DNA of 64,000 bases from Sedimenticola sp. (GTDB taxonomy: Bacteria; Pseudomonadota; Gammaproteobacteria; Chromatiales; Chromatiaceae): contig PKUO01000105.1 in NCBI GenBank assembly GCA_002869585.1, positions 62,001 through 126,000 of the forward strand, given 5' to 3'. Position 1 is the first letter of the stretch. Each line of letters begins with the position of its first letter. A program made the translations under genes and the position numbers. Positions 8,227-17,954 of this stretch are shown here, piece after piece. The notes beneath the pieces are model-generated. The model saw nothing but the letters and a program-made list of their open reading frames with translations. It made no database searches and was not told the origin of the DNA.

Positions 8227-9210
8227 TCAGCCTGGATTATGCTGCTGACCTGCCGTACCTGATACCTTGTTCATCTCAACGCCAGAGAAACGACTGCCAA
8301 AGTTGAAAACATCTTTCGCGCAAACATCGATACAACGACCACAATTTGTACAATTGGATGAGAGAATCACCGGTCCTATGCCTTTGCTTTCTCCCTTCAG
8401 TGCAGGCTTGATCACCTGCGCCTCCGGACAGACGGCAAAACAGTCCATGCAGTCATCGCAGGCTTCACGCTTGGTTGCTACCACACGCAATGGACTTTTG
8501 GTTCCCAGCAGGCTGTAGAATGCGCCGACGGGACATAACCGGCCACACCATCCATCCTTGCTGACCAGCAGGTCGAACAGGAAGACACTCAGCACCAGAA
8601 CCCAGGCCGTTCCCAGACCAAACACGATTCCGCGAAACAGCATGGATACCGGATTGAACAGTTCCCACACGATTGAACCCGTTACCAGAGGAAGCACCAG
8701 GGTCAACCCCAGCATCCAATAACGCGTGCTACGTGTAATACGGGCGCTGCTCTTTATACCGAGCTTTCTGCGCAACCAGGAGGCCGCATCTGTGACCATG
8801 TTGACCGGGCATACCCAGGAACAGTAGACCCTGCCACTGACCAACAGATAGAAACCGATCACGATAATCACACCGATAATGGCATCCCTGTGGGGCTCCA
8901 CGCCTGCAAAGATGGCCTGTAACAGGATGTGTGGATCTGTCAGAGGCAGTACATCCAGCGTCATACTCGCCGCCAGATTACCCTTGACTACCCACATCCC
9001 TTCCAGTGAAGGCCACTGGTCCAACAGGCTGTTCCAGAACGAAGCGAAAAACCCACCGGTGCTTTCTGACAGACGACCTGGCAGAACCGGCAACAGAAAG
9101 AGACCAAGAATGCTCAACTGGCTAATACGACGCAGGATCAACCATTTATAGGCTCCAAACCAGCCTTTGGCTTTAATGGCTTCTGCACCAACAATTAATT
9201 GCTTGGCCAT
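8227..9210 (-). CDS. napH: NapH, membrane ferredoxin-type quinol dehydrogenase subunit
   Basis: Integral membrane iron-sulfur protein that, with NapG, forms a second quinol-oxidising route to NapA. Four or more membrane helices are visible. Two Cx3CP motifs near the cytoplasmic side are CSWVCPVNM and CGRLCPVGAF. Two 4Fe-4S ferredoxin motifs follow: CDDCMDCFAVCPE and CTNCGRCIDVCAKDV. At 327 residues it is longer than E. coli NapH (287), mainly by a longer loop after the first helix. The start codon overlaps the napG stop by one base. Confidence 0.94.
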   Translation of the reverse strand: MAKQLIVGAEAIKAKGWFGAYKWLILRRISQLSILGLFLLPVLPGRLSESTGGFFASFWNSLLDQWPSLEGMWVVKGNLAASMTLDVLPLTDPHILLQAIFAGVEPHRDAIIGVIIVIGFYLLVSGRVYCSWVCPVNMVTDAASWLRRKLGIKSSARITRSTRYWMLGLTLVLPLVTGSIVWELFNPVSMLFRGIVFGLGTAWVLVLSVFLFDLLVSKDGWCGRLCPVGAFYSLLGTKSPLRVVATKREACDDCMDCFAVCPEAQVIKPALKGESKGIGPVILSSNCTNCGRCIDVCAKDVFNFGSRFSGVEMNKVSGTAGQQHNPG

Positions 9211-10076
9211 TATTTATCCTCCAGTCCACGGTTCAGGGTGTCCAGCGGGTTGGAGGAGATGGGTAACTCGTCACTCCCCTCCGACTCGAAAATCAACCCC
9301 TTGCCCTGCAGGTCATAGCGCACGCCTTCCGGCAGATTGTACTGATGCTCTATGTCCGGAGTTACCAGTGACTTCCCAGCCTTGTCCTTCTCATCCCAGC
9401 CGATTCGATAGTGTCTGCCCAATTCTCCCTTTGCCAGATGCATGGGAAAAATCTTGATCGCCGCCTCTTCGAGGATGCAGGCCTTTTCGCAGAGCCCACA
9501 ACCGGTGCAAGCATCGGAATGCACCACTGGAATAAACAGTGCATGCTTGCCAGACCGGTCATTGTGCTGATACTCCAGCGAAATGGCCTCACCCCGAATA
9601 GGGCAGATATTGAAACAAACTTCACAGCGCAAGCCGAGAAATGCGATACAGGACTCTTGATCCACCAGAACCGCGAGGCCCATGCGTGCATCTTTGATTT
9701 CAGTAAGACTATGATCGAGCGCATTGGTCGGGCAGACCGGAATACACGGTATATCCACACACATCTCGCACGGGCCGGTTCTCGAGGTGAAATACGGCGT
9801 ACCTGTCGGTACATCATCACCCAGCTGACCCAATTTGAGAATGTCATAGGGACAATCGCGCACACACAATCCACAGCGGATACACGCCCCCAGAAACTCA
9901 TCCTCCGGGAGTGCACCCGGTGGACGAATCGCCATGGCAGGCAAGGAGTCGGCCTTATTTGCATAAAAACCGAGCCCTACGCCCATCAATCCCACACCAC
10001 AGGCGGTCTTGAGCATATCGCCCATGAATTGCCTGCGATTGACGGTTCTAGTCTTATCTTTACCTGAATCTGACAT
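9210..10076 (-). CDS. napG: NapG, periplasmic ferredoxin-type protein
   Basis: Tat-exported iron-sulfur protein working with NapH in electron transfer to NapA. The twin-arginine motif is seen as VNRRQFMGD near residue 13, followed by a hydrophobic stretch. Four ferredoxin clusters are recognisable, among them CIRCGLCVRDCP, CEMCVDIPCIPVCP, CEVCFNICP and CTGCGLCEKACI. The protein has 288 residues, longer than the E. coli form (231). Its stop overlaps the napH start. An 86-base gap containing a GC-rich hairpin separates it from napA. Confidence 0.94.
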   Translation of the reverse strand: MSDSGKDKTRTVNRRQFMGDMLKTACGVGLMGVGLGFYANKADSLPAMAIRPPGALPEDEFLGACIRCGLCVRDCPYDILKLGQLGDDVPTGTPYFTSRTGPCEMCVDIPCIPVCPTNALDHSLTEIKDARMGLAVLVDQESCIAFLGLRCEVCFNICPIRGEAISLEYQHNDRSGKHALFIPVVHSDACTGCGLCEKACILEEAAIKIFPMHLAKGELGRHYRIGWDEKDKAGKSLVTPDIEHQYNLPEGVRYDLQGKGLIFESEGSDELPISSNPLDTLNRGLEDK

Positions 10077-10126
10077 CTTCGTACTACTCTGTGTTATCGA
10101 TTCGGCACCAGTTTCAACTTAGGCAT

Positions 10127-10151
10127 CCGGCCCGCGGGCTGCGCGGGCCGG
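10127..10151 (-). promoter_or_regulatory. GC-rich intercistronic hairpin between napA and napG
   Basis: Perfect 10-base arms CCGGCCCGCG (10127-10136) and CGCGGGCCGG (10142-10151) around a 5-base loop lie 12 bases after the napA stop. There is no following T run. It probably stabilises the upstream napFDA part of the message or sets the ratio of napA to napGHBC expression. Confidence 0.6.
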
Positions 10152-10162
10152 GCCGCTTTCAT

Positions 10163-12709
10163 TTACGCCTTGACGATTTTCACCGCACACTTTTTATAGT
10201 CGGTCTCTTTTGACAGAGGATCGGTTGCATCCAGAGTCAGTTTGTTGACCAAACGGTGTGCATCGAACCAGGGGATAAACACCAAGCCTTCGGGCACACG
10301 GTTACGACCACGTGTTTCCACGCGAGCAACCACTTCACCACGACGGGTTTGCAGTTTAGCCATCTGACCATCACGCAACCTGCGTTTCTTGGCGTCATTG
10401 GCGTGCATGTAGACCACTGCATCAGGTACCGCACGATACAGTTCAGGTACACGACGGGTCATGGAACCGGAATGCCAGTGTTCAAGCACCCGACCAGTAC
10501 ACAACCACAGATCGTATTCCTTGTCCGGGCTCTCCGCGGCAGGCTCAAACGGTGCCGTAATGATATTTGCCTTGCCATCAGGATTACCGTAAAACTTGAC
10601 GTCCTCGCCAGCAGCTACATGTGGATCGTAGCCTTCACGGAAACGCCACAGTGTCTCTTTACCGTCGATCACCGGCCAACGCAGACCACGAGCCTTGTGA
10701 TAGACGTCGTACTCTGCCATCTCATGGCCTTTCTTGATGATATCCGGAGCGGAGTTGAACAGACGATACTCTTCGAACAGGCCTTTCTGGGGATAGAATC
10801 CAAACAGGGCCATTTCGTCATTTTCATAGACATTGCCGTCAGAGTCCTTCACTTCCTGGGCGGCAAACTTGTTCACCTGGCCATTTTCATAGAGGACTTC
10901 AAACAGGGTTTTGCCTTTGTACTGAGGCGCCTTGTCGAGGAGATCTCCAGGCCACACCTCTTCCATTTTGAAGTATTTTGCAAACTCCATGATCTGCCAC
11001 AGATCGGACCTTGATTCACCCGGCCCTTTCACCTGCTGGCGCCAGAACTGGGTCCGACGCTCGGCGTTACCATAGGCGCCCTCTTTCTCCGCCCACATGG
11101 AAGTAGGCAGAATCAGGTCAGCCGCCTGTGCGGATACCGTTGGATAGGGATCAGACACAGTAATGAAGTTATCCGGGTTACGCCAACCAGGATAGGACTC
11201 TTCATTCATGTTGGCCGCGGCCTGCATGTTGTTGTTACACATGACCCAGAAGGTGTTCAGCTTGCTGTCTTTCAGCATGCGATGCATCAACACGGCGTGA
11301 TAACCGATCTTGCCGTTCAACGTACCTTCAGGCAGTTGCCAGACCTTCTCAGAGAAGGCGCGATGTTCCGGTTTTGCAACCACCAGGTCGGCGGGCAGAC
11401 GATGGCAGAAGGTACCGACTTCACGTGCAGTACCACAAGCGGATGGCTGACCGGTCAGAGAGAACGGACCGTTGCCTGGCTCGGAGATCTTGCCCATCAA
11501 CAGATGGATGTTGTAGACCAGACCATTGATCCAGACGCCACGGGTGTGCTGATTCATACCCATGGTCCAGTAGGAGACTACCTTCTTGTTGGGGTCAGCG
11601 AAGACCTTGGCCAGTCTTTCCAACTGGTCTTTCGGCACGCCGGACAGCTCATGGGCCTTATCCAGAGTATAAGGTGCGACAGACTCGGCATACTCTTCGA
11701 ATGTAATCGGGCTCAGCTTGCCCTTGGCGGCGTTTTTAGCTGCCTTTTCCAGAGGATGCTCGGGACGCAGACCATAACCGATATCGGTCGGGGTCTTGGT
11801 GAAGTTCACGTGTTTATCGATGAACGACTGGTTGTAGGCCTTGTTCTGGATGATGTAGTTGGCGATGTAGTTGGCGATCGCCAGATCAGACTGAGGCGTG
11901 AACACCATGCCATTGTCAGCCAGCTCAAAGCAACGATGCTCGTAGGTGGATAGCACATGGACTTCACAGCCCTCTTTGGTCAGACGGGTATCCGTCAGAC
12001 GCGACCAGAGAATCGGGTGCATCTCGGCCATGTTCGCGCCCCAGAGAACGAACGCATCAGCGTGTTCCAGGTCATCATAGCAACCCATGGGCTCATCGAT
12101 ACCGAAGGCGCGAATGAAAGCGCCTACCGCAGAGGCCATACAGTGGCGTGCATTCGGATCAAGGTTATTGGAACGGAGACCGGCCTTCATGAACTTGGAA
12201 GCGGCATAGCCTTCCCATACAGTCCACTGACCTGAACCGAACATACCCACGCGGGAGGTCATTTCGTTGACCGGCTTGCCCGCGTTCTCTTCAAAGCTTT
12301 TGTTAATGGCCTTCTTCCAGTGATCAGCCATTACTTGGAAGGCCTCATCCCAGGATACGGGCTCGAACTTGCCTTCTTTCGCGTATTTGCCGTCTTTCTT
12401 CCTCAGCAGAGGCTGGGTGAGACGATCCTTACCGTACATGATCTTGGGCAGAAAATAGCCCTTGATACAGTTCAGACCCTTGTTCACCGGCGCATCAGGG
12501 TCACCCTGACTCGCTACCATCTGGCCGTCTTTTACACCAACCAGTACCGAACAGCCGGTGCCGCAGAAACGGCACGCGATCTTATCCCAGCGGATGCCGT
12601 CAGCATCTGCAGCTGTTGCAGTCTTTACACCAGGTAGTGTAACGCCCGCAACCGCTGCGGCTGCCGCAACCGCATTGCTTTTTACAAAGTCACGCCTTGT
12701 TAATTTCAC
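10163..12709 (-). CDS. napA: NapA, periplasmic nitrate reductase catalytic subunit
   Basis: Molybdenum enzyme of the DMSO-reductase family that reduces nitrate to nitrite in the periplasm. The Tat signal is LTRRDFVKS at the N-terminus with a long Ala-rich hydrophobic region. The 4Fe-4S binding motif [13 protein letters not shown] lies near residue 46 with its fourth cysteine at NKGLNCIKG. The molybdenum-ligand cysteine is in [11 protein letters not shown]. The molybdopterin-dinucleotide domain near the C-terminus begins about [18 protein letters not shown]. Length 848 against 828 in E. coli. It overlaps napD by four bases (ATGA). Confidence 0.98.
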   Translation of the reverse strand: MKLTRRDFVKSNAVAAAAAVAGVTLPGVKTATAADADGIRWDKIACRFCGTGCSVLVGVKDGQMVASQGDPDAPVNKGLNCIKGYFLPKIMYGKDRLTQPLLRKKDGKYAKEGKFEPVSWDEAFQVMADHWKKAINKSFEENAGKPVNEMTSRVGMFGSGQWTVWEGYAASKFMKAGLRSNNLDPNARHCMASAVGAFIRAFGIDEPMGCYDDLEHADAFVLWGANMAEMHPILWSRLTDTRLTKEGCEVHVLSTYEHRCFELADNGMVFTPQSDLAIANYIANYIIQNKAYNQSFIDKHVNFTKTPTDIGYGLRPEHPLEKAAKNAAKGKLSPITFEEYAESVAPYTLDKAHELSGVPKDQLERLAKVFADPNKKVVSYWTMGMNQHTRGVWINGLVYNIHLLMGKISEPGNGPFSLTGQPSACGTAREVGTFCHRLPADLVVAKPEHRAFSEKVWQLPEGTLNGKIGYHAVLMHRMLKDSKLNTFWVMCNNNMQAAANMNEESYPGWRNPDNFITVSDPYPTVSAQAADLILPTSMWAEKEGAYGNAERRTQFWRQQVKGPGESRSDLWQIMEFAKYFKMEEVWPGDLLDKAPQYKGKTLFEVLYENGQVNKFAAQEVKDSDGNVYENDEMALFGFYPQKGLFEEYRLFNSAPDIIKKGHEMAEYDVYHKARGLRWPVIDGKETLWRFREGYDPHVAAGEDVKFYGNPDGKANIITAPFEPAAESPDKEYDLWLCTGRVLEHWHSGSMTRRVPELYRAVPDAVVYMHANDAKKRRLRDGQMAKLQTRRGEVVARVETRGRNRVPEGLVFIPWFDAHRLVNKLTLDATDPLSKETDYKKCAVKIVKA

Positions 12710-12963
12710 TGTAATACCTCCTCGTTAGCAGCTTCTTCTCCACAATAGTGGTAGATCATCACTGTGCTGATTACACCGTCCACATCATTGAACTTGGTCA
12801 AGGTGTCCGCGAGGGCGTCATCTTCAGTACCCTCTATTGTTACGATTAGCTTCCCTTCTTTCTGTCCACCGTGAACTTCAACACCAGAAAACGTTTTCAA
12901 CCTGTCACTTACTAATACGGCCTTTTCAGGTTTTGCATGAACAATTGCACTACACAGATTCAT
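12706..12963 (-). CDS. napD: NapD, NapA maturation chaperone
   Basis: An 85-residue cytoplasmic chaperone that binds the Tat signal of NapA and holds back export until the cofactor is inserted. The ferredoxin-like fold pattern is visible: [20 protein letters not shown] at the start and a final YHYCGEE segment typical of NapD. It sits between napF and napA, and its stop overlaps the napA start. Confidence 0.92.
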   Translation of the reverse strand: MNLCSAIVHAKPEKAVLVSDRLKTFSGVEVHGGQKEGKLIVTIEGTEDDALADTLTKFNDVDGVISTVMIYHYCGEEAANEEVLQ

Positions 12964-12978
12964 TGATTAGATCCCCCT

Positions 12979-13494
12979 TCACGCAACTTGAGCGCGCACA
13001 CTATTGTTTGAGAAGTCGATTGATTTGACGGGACACACGGCAAGACATTCGCCACAGCCGTTACACTGCTCGGCAATAAGCAAGGGTTGTGCGGAACCGC
13101 CTGGTTTTAAAGAGAAACGAATTGCCCTGGTCGGGCATACTTCTGAACAGGAACGGCAGACAACGCCATTCATAGAAAGACATTCTTTTAGAAAACTGGC
13201 CTGGATACTCCAGGGCGCTGAATCCTCTGACTGATCAATGCACAGCGCTCCGGTTTTACAGGCCTGGACGCAGAGCTGGCAAAAATCACACCCGTTGTGG
13301 GTAAAGTCGACAATGGGGTATTGACCAGGACCGGTCTTGATAATCTGTTTTGGACAAGCGCTGATGCAGTCGTTACAGCGAGTGCATTGATCCAGGAAAC
13401 GCGTCTCGGCAATCGTCCAAGGCGGGCGTATCGGATTACCCACTCCCTTTAGATCGCCTCTGATGAAACGTGATCGGCTGGAATCGTGCATCAT
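12979..13494 (-). CDS. napF: NapF, cytoplasmic ferredoxin-type protein
   Basis: A 171-residue iron-sulfur protein thought to help load the 4Fe-4S cluster of NapA before export. Three 4Fe-4S motifs are seen: CTRCNDCISACPKQI, CDFCQLCVQACKTGAL and CNGCGECLAVCPVKSI, plus an additional CRSCSEVCPTRA cysteine group. It is the first gene of napFDAGHBC. Two adjacent ATG codons (13489-13494) are possible starts; a GAGG lies 14 bases upstream, so initiation may be inefficient. An FNR-type site is centred about 64 bases before the start. Confidence 0.93.
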   Translation of the reverse strand: MMHDSSRSRFIRGDLKGVGNPIRPPWTIAETRFLDQCTRCNDCISACPKQIIKTGPGQYPIVDFTHNGCDFCQLCVQACKTGALCIDQSEDSAPWSIQASFLKECLSMNGVVCRSCSEVCPTRAIRFSLKPGGSAQPLLIAEQCNGCGECLAVCPVKSIDFSNNSVRAQVA

Positions 13495-13909
13495 GGTGTC
13501 ATGTTTACCCTCATGGCGCAGAATTCTCTCAACTGGGGCTGAAAACTACATTGACACTAATCAATCAACACTGGAACTAACTTATTGAAAATAAAAGTAA
13601 TTTAGTTGACTAAATCACTAGGAAATACTCATATTTAGGTATAGGCATAACCCTTGGCTTGCCAAAGATCGCTTTATCCCCCAGAGAGATAAAAGAGTGT
13701 TTGTGAATTCGATAACTGGCTATATTTTCAGCTGTTTTTGATCGTATTTCCTGATTGCTACCATAGGATTATCCGATAGATAGCAGAGCAAAGACCCTAC
13801 TTATAAAGTGAGTTTATAATACTCGTTTTTTATAAAAGGTTATTTTTACCCCGTAAGAGGTAGGTATTAATACCAATAATTATTCTCGCAAACCTTTATA
13901 TATAAAAGG
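13495..13909. other. 415-base AT-rich region upstream of napF with many small palindromes
   Basis: No gene is visible. Besides the FNR-type site it holds several symmetric sequences. These are TTTAGT-TG-ACTAAA (13601-13614), TTGGC-TT-GCCAA (13654-13665), TTTATC/GATAAA arms (13673-13678, 13688-13693), TTATAAA/TTTATAA arms (13801-13807, 13813-13819), the perfect palindrome GGTATTAATACC (13863-13874) and AACCTTT/AAAGGTT arms (13891-13897, 13905-13911). AGAGGTA at 13856-13862 matches the reverse of the NarL heptamer TACYYMT. The distal 100 bases probably include the 3' end of the upstream gene's transcript. Confidence 0.5.
13551..13564 (-). promoter_or_regulatory. FNR-type operator of the nap operon
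   Basis: Read on the minus strand the site is TTGAT-TAGT-GTCAA, matching the FNR consensus TTGAT-N4-ATCAA at 9 of 10 positions. If centred at -41.5, transcription would start near 13516. A GAGAAT hexamer (13528-13523), matching TATAAT at 4 of 6 bases, then lies exactly at -12 to -7. This fits a class II FNR-activated promoter for anaerobic nap expression. Confidence 0.6.
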
Positions 13910-13913
13910 TTAT
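13831..13913. repeat. 13-base exact direct repeat TATAAAAGGTTAT, two copies
   Basis: The sequence TATAAAAGGTTAT occurs at 13831-13843 and again at 13901-13913, exactly 70 bases apart. The second copy overlaps the stop codon of the GGDEF/EAL gene. The 70-base period is near seven helical turns, so a paired binding site is conceivable, but chance in AT-rich DNA is not excluded. Confidence 0.45.
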
Positions 13914-16900
13914 AGACTGGCGCTAGCCGAAATAATGGTAATTGGGGATCTATCCTGCAGAAACTCGAAAAATGCATCGGCTGCCATTGGGCGGGCGAAA
14001 TGATAACCCTGAAAGAGCTGACATCCCCGCTGGGTCAGGAAATCAAGCTCCTCTACCCGCTCCACCCCCTCGGCGATCGCCTCCAGACCCAGTTGCCGGG
14101 CCATGGTCAGGATGGTTTCGACAATCTTGGCGTCACTCGGGTCTTCAGGTACATCCTTGACGAACGAGCGATCAATCTTGATTTCATCGAGGGGCATGCG
14201 CTTCAGATAGGCCAGCGAGGAGTAGCCGGTTCCAAAGTCGTCAATTGAAAACCTGACACCTATCTTCTTCAGCTTCTCCATTTTTTCAATGGTTGAGTCC
14301 AGATCATCAATCAGCATGCCTTCCGTCACCTCAAGCGTCAGGAATTTCGGGTCTACCCCCACTTCCGCCAGCGTCTGTTCGACTGTGAAGGCAAAGTCGT
14401 GTTGCCTGAATTGCACGGGACTGACATTGACAGCGATGCGATTCATGCTCAGTTGCGGGATCTCTTTTTGATAGCGCTTGAATTGCTCCAGGGTATAGGC
14501 CAAAACCCATGTCCCGATCGAGATAATCTGTCGAGACTCCTCTGCCAGCGGAATAAACTCTTCGGGGGAGATAAAGCCCCGCTCAGGATGATCCCAACGC
14601 AGCAGGGCCTCGGCGCCGATCACGCGGCCCGATGCGTCGATCTGTGGCTGGAAATAGACTTTCAGTTCATGGAGTTTTTCCGCACGTTGCAGATCATTCA
14701 TTATTTTCAGTCGTTCATCAGCCGCCAGTTGCATACTCGGCAGGAAGAAGCGGATGGCGTTGCGACCGGAATCCTTGGCGCGATACATCGCCGTATCGGC
14801 CGCGCGCAGCAGATCGGTGGGAGATTCGTCCCCCATGGGAAACAGCGCAATACCGATGCTTGGAGTAACGTGCAGGTGTCTTTCCTGAATCAAATAGGGC
14901 TCAGAGATGGATAAGCGAATCTTCTCCGCCAGCGATTGAACGACATCTATTGCTTCGTTGGTATCGTCATCGATTTCGGAAACCAGGATCACGAATTCGT
15001 CGCCCCCCAGGCGGGAGACTGTGTCTTCTTCCCTGAGCGCGGCCTTCATTCGACTCGCCACCTGTTTCAGCAGTTCATCTCCGACCGGATGACCAAGAGA
15101 ATCATTGATGGTTTTAAAGTTATCCAGATCGAAGAACAACAGTGCGCCAATGTGGCCGTGGCGTTTGCTTTGTGCCAGCACCTGGGTCAACCGATCGAGC
15201 AGAAGCCTGCGATTGGGCAGTTCTGTCAGCGGGTCAAAATTGGCTTGCCGTTCGATAATCGCCGCCGAGCGTTTGTATTCGGTGACATCCTCGGAGAGCA
15301 GCAGATAGCCCAGCAGTTCCTGATCCCTGTTCCAGATCGGGGATATTCTTGAATCAATATACCGCAGCCCCTCCTTGCCGTTGAGATTCTGCTCCATTGA
15401 AAACCGGAATTCACCCTCTTTTCTGGCGATCTCCAAGGCCCGCTCGAGCATTGGCGTCTTCACTCCCAGGGCGTGGTGGATAGCGCCCAGGTTCACGCCC
15501 ATTACCTGCTCTGGCGCCATTTCGAACACCTGTTCTGCGGTTGAATTGTAGTAGTTGATGTTGAGGTCATTGTCTATGGCGACGATACCGACAGTGTTTG
15601 TTGAACTGAGGATACTGTCCAGATAGGCGGTTTTCTCAATCAGGGATTTTTCCGCCAATTTCAGAGCAGTCACATCCTGCACCGCACCGATCATTTTTAC
15701 CGCCTGCCCTCCTGCATCCCGCTCGACCCGACCGATCTCACGCACAAACTTTATCTCGCCAGATGGTCTTACGATCCGATGAAGCACGTCATAAGGTATA
15801 TCCTGTTCAACCGACAGTCTGACCCCCTCCTCCACAATCTGCCTGTCCGCCGGGTGGATGAAGCCCAGAAAAGCCTGATAACTAGCGGAAAAACTCTCTC
15901 GATTTATGGAAAACAGGCTGTAGATTTCATCGGACCAGTAGAGATCCCCGGTCAGGATATTCCACTCCCAGTACCCCATGTTGGCAATATTCTGCGCTTG
16001 GGCGAGTCGATCCCTGGCAATCTGCAACTCAACCGACTGACTGGAAAGCACGCCCAGATGGTTGTTGATCTGTCGATTCTTCCGAAAAAAGATATACAGA
16101 AAAATTGACAGCATACACAACAGGAACACCCCGCCGGCGATGGCCAGCGCGACAATTGCCTTGTAATTGCGCTGATAAAAGGTACTGGGGAGGTTGATGA
16201 TCGACACGGATTCAGCCAGATCCTCAGGCAGCACCAGTTGAAGCCTCTCCAGCTCATGTTGATTGAACATGTAACTGTTCGGGCTGGTCAGTACCGGGCG
16301 GTCAAGCTTTCTGCCTTCTGAAGCCAGATAGTTGATCACCAGTTGCGCTGCTGCCTCACCCTGGTGAACGCCGCTGGTAACGTAGCCGCCCAGTACACCA
16401 TCCACCAGATAACTGTCTTCCAGACTGAGAACAATAAAATCACCGGCCTGCACAATCTGCCGGATAGAGTCTGAAAGCAGCAGAGTTTGGCCGCGGTTAT
16501 CCCGCATCTCGCCCAGAGTGGTCAAAAACAGATATCGCTCAGTGCGGGGTTTCAGAATATCGACAACCCGCTCAATCCGGTTTTCCGCAATAAAGGTGGC
16601 TGTTATATCGCTATGGTGGGTCAGTTCCTCGAGGATTGTCCGTTTGATGGCATCATAGGTGTAAGAGGCATCCCCGAGAATCAGAATCTCCTTCATCGAC
16701 GGTTCCATCAGCCCGAGCAGGTCGATATTCACCCCGACCTCTTTGTCCTCGAAGACCCCAGTGATCCGTCTGTCGCCGTTTAACCTGGTCTGTACATCGT
16801 AGTCGTTGACTCCGGAAAAAAACAGCGGTGCATCCGGAAACACCCCTGCCAGATAATGCTCGGCAAACTGGAAGGCCGCATCATCGGTCAGATAGATAAT

Positions 16901-17185
16901 ATCAGGGGTATAGCCTGCATACTTTTTTTGCAGATACTCCGCGAAGAATCGGGAATAGCTGTCACTGAGGGTCCGTCTTTTGGTATCGAGATACTCGGTG
17001 CTGAACTGGATGGGGCCAGGGCTTTTTGCAGAGAGCGCCTGGACAAATCCCTGGTGCTGATTCTTTGTCCAGGGATACTCCTGACTGTAGGAATGCAGAA
17101 TGAGGATGTTTGTCGTCTGTACGGATAACACACTCCCTGAGATCATCCACAGAGCCAAAAGAAATAAAATTCTTATCTGGCGCAT
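13910..17185 (-). CDS. Periplasmic ligand-binding / PAS / GGDEF / EAL sensor protein
   Basis: A 1091-residue inner-membrane protein that probably makes and/or breaks cyclic di-GMP in response to a periplasmic ligand. The order is signal segment (residues 1-22), an ABC-type substrate-binding domain (about 25-330, beginning NILILHSYSQEYPWT), a membrane helix (about 345-368), two PAS domains (about 395-520 and 525-645), GGDEF (about 655-820) and EAL (about 835-1080). The GGDEF site is RLGGDEF with an RxxD inhibitory site (REED) five residues before it. EAL motifs are intact: EALLRW, DDFGTGYSS, KIDRSF and the late EGVE. Both activities are therefore plausible. It lies 118 bases after narL on the same strand. 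Confidence 0.93.
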   Translation of the reverse strand: MRQIRILFLLALWMISGSVLSVQTTNILILHSYSQEYPWTKNQHQGFVQALSAKSPGPIQFSTEYLDTKRRTLSDSYSRFFAEYLQKKYAGYTPDIIYLTDDAAFQFAEHYLAGVFPDAPLFFSGVNDYDVQTRLNGDRRITGVFEDKEVGVNIDLLGLMEPSMKEILILGDASYTYDAIKRTILEELTHHSDITATFIAENRIERVVDILKPRTERYLFLTTLGEMRDNRGQTLLLSDSIRQIVQAGDFIVLSLEDSYLVDGVLGGYVTSGVHQGEAAAQLVINYLASEGRKLDRPVLTSPNSYMFNQHELERLQLVLPEDLAESVSIINLPSTFYQRNYKAIVALAIAGGVFLLCMLSIFLYIFFRKNRQINNHLGVLSSQSVELQIARDRLAQAQNIANMGYWEWNILTGDLYWSDEIYSLFSINRESFSASYQAFLGFIHPADRQIVEEGVRLSVEQDIPYDVLHRIVRPSGEIKFVREIGRVERDAGGQAVKMIGAVQDVTALKLAEKSLIEKTAYLDSILSSTNTVGIVAIDNDLNINYYNSTAEQVFEMAPEQVMGVNLGAIHHALGVKTPMLERALEIARKEGEFRFSMEQNLNGKEGLRYIDSRISPIWNRDQELLGYLLLSEDVTEYKRSAAIIERQANFDPLTELPNRRLLLDRLTQVLAQSKRHGHIGALLFFDLDNFKTINDSLGHPVGDELLKQVASRMKAALREEDTVSRLGGDEFVILVSEIDDDTNEAIDVVQSLAEKIRLSISEPYLIQERHLHVTPSIGIALFPMGDESPTDLLRAADTAMYRAKDSGRNAIRFFLPSMQLAADERLKIMNDLQRAEKLHELKVYFQPQIDASGRVIGAEALLRWDHPERGFISPEEFIPLAEESRQIISIGTWVLAYTLEQFKRYQKEIPQLSMNRIAVNVSPVQFRQHDFAFTVEQTLAEVGVDPKFLTLEVTEGMLIDDLDSTIEKMEKLKKIGVRFSIDDFGTGYSSLAYLKRMPLDEIKIDRSFVKDVPEDPSDAKIVETILTMARQLGLEAIAEGVERVEELDFLTQRGCQLFQGYHFARPMAADAFFEFLQDRSPITIISASASL

Positions 17186-17303
17186 ATCTATCGTACTTCA
17201 ACCCCGAGACCTGACGAATGGCTATTCCTACTGTTATCGGCGGTATTTCAGAGAAATTTAATCGTGCCCGAATAAAATTCTATCTCTATGATTATGAAGT
17301 TAT

Positions 17304-17954
17304 TTATTGCGTGTTCTTCAGGGCCCAAACGGCCGCCTCGACACGGGAGTGTAGATTGAGCTTTCGCAGCAGATGCTTGACATGCACCTTGACCGTGCCT
17401 TCCGAGATATCCAGTTGACGTGCAATCAGCTTATTGCTCATGCCCTCTGCAATCAGCTTCAGAATTTCACTCTCACGGTCTGTCAGATCCGCGCCGGCAA
17501 TGGTCTTCGGTGACTTCTGCTCCTCGCGCAGGGCGTGCGCAAGGAGTTGCGTCAGCCGCTCACTGATGACGATTTTGCCATGCACGGCGTTGCGCAGGTA
17601 CTCAAGGGTATCCTCGGGCTCCATATCCTTCAGCAGGTAGCCGTCAGCGCCGAGGCGCAATGCGTCAATCACATCCTCCTCATTATCCGAAACGGTCAAC
17701 ATCAGCACCCGTGAATCGATGTCTTTTGTTTTGATCGCCTGCAGGGTCTCCAGGCCAGACATCCCCTTCATGTTGATATCCAGCAGGATGATATCCGGTT
17801 GCAGCTCCTCGGCGATTTTCAATCCGTCCTGGCCGTTGGCCGCCTCGCCAATCAGAACCAGTGAATCCTCCATATCGATCAGGTCGCCCACCCCCTTGCG
17901 AAACAGAGGATGATCGTCGATCGTTACCACGGTGTACTGTCCGTTATTGTCCAT
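17304..17954 (-). CDS. narL: NarL/NarP-family response regulator
   Basis: A 216-residue two-component regulator with a receiver domain (about 8-125) and a LuxR-type helix-turn-helix (about 150-212). The phosphorylated Asp lies in IILLDINMKGMSGLE, with the conserved acidic pair IDDH at the start and the Lys in LLKDMEPED. The DNA-binding part reads LTDRESEILKLIAEGMSNK. Its ATG overlaps the end of narX by 11 bases, so the two form a nitrate/nitrite-sensing pair that probably controls nap. Whether it is closer to NarL or NarP cannot be told from sequence reading alone. Confidence 0.9.
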   Translation of the reverse strand: MDNNGQYTVVTIDDHPLFRKGVGDLIDMEDSLVLIGEAANGQDGLKIAEELQPDIILLDINMKGMSGLETLQAIKTKDIDSRVLMLTVSDNEEDVIDALRLGADGYLLKDMEPEDTLEYLRNAVHGKIVISERLTQLLAHALREEQKSPKTIAGADLTDRESEILKLIAEGMSNKLIARQLDISEGTVKVHVKHLLRKLNLHSRVEAAVWALKNTQ

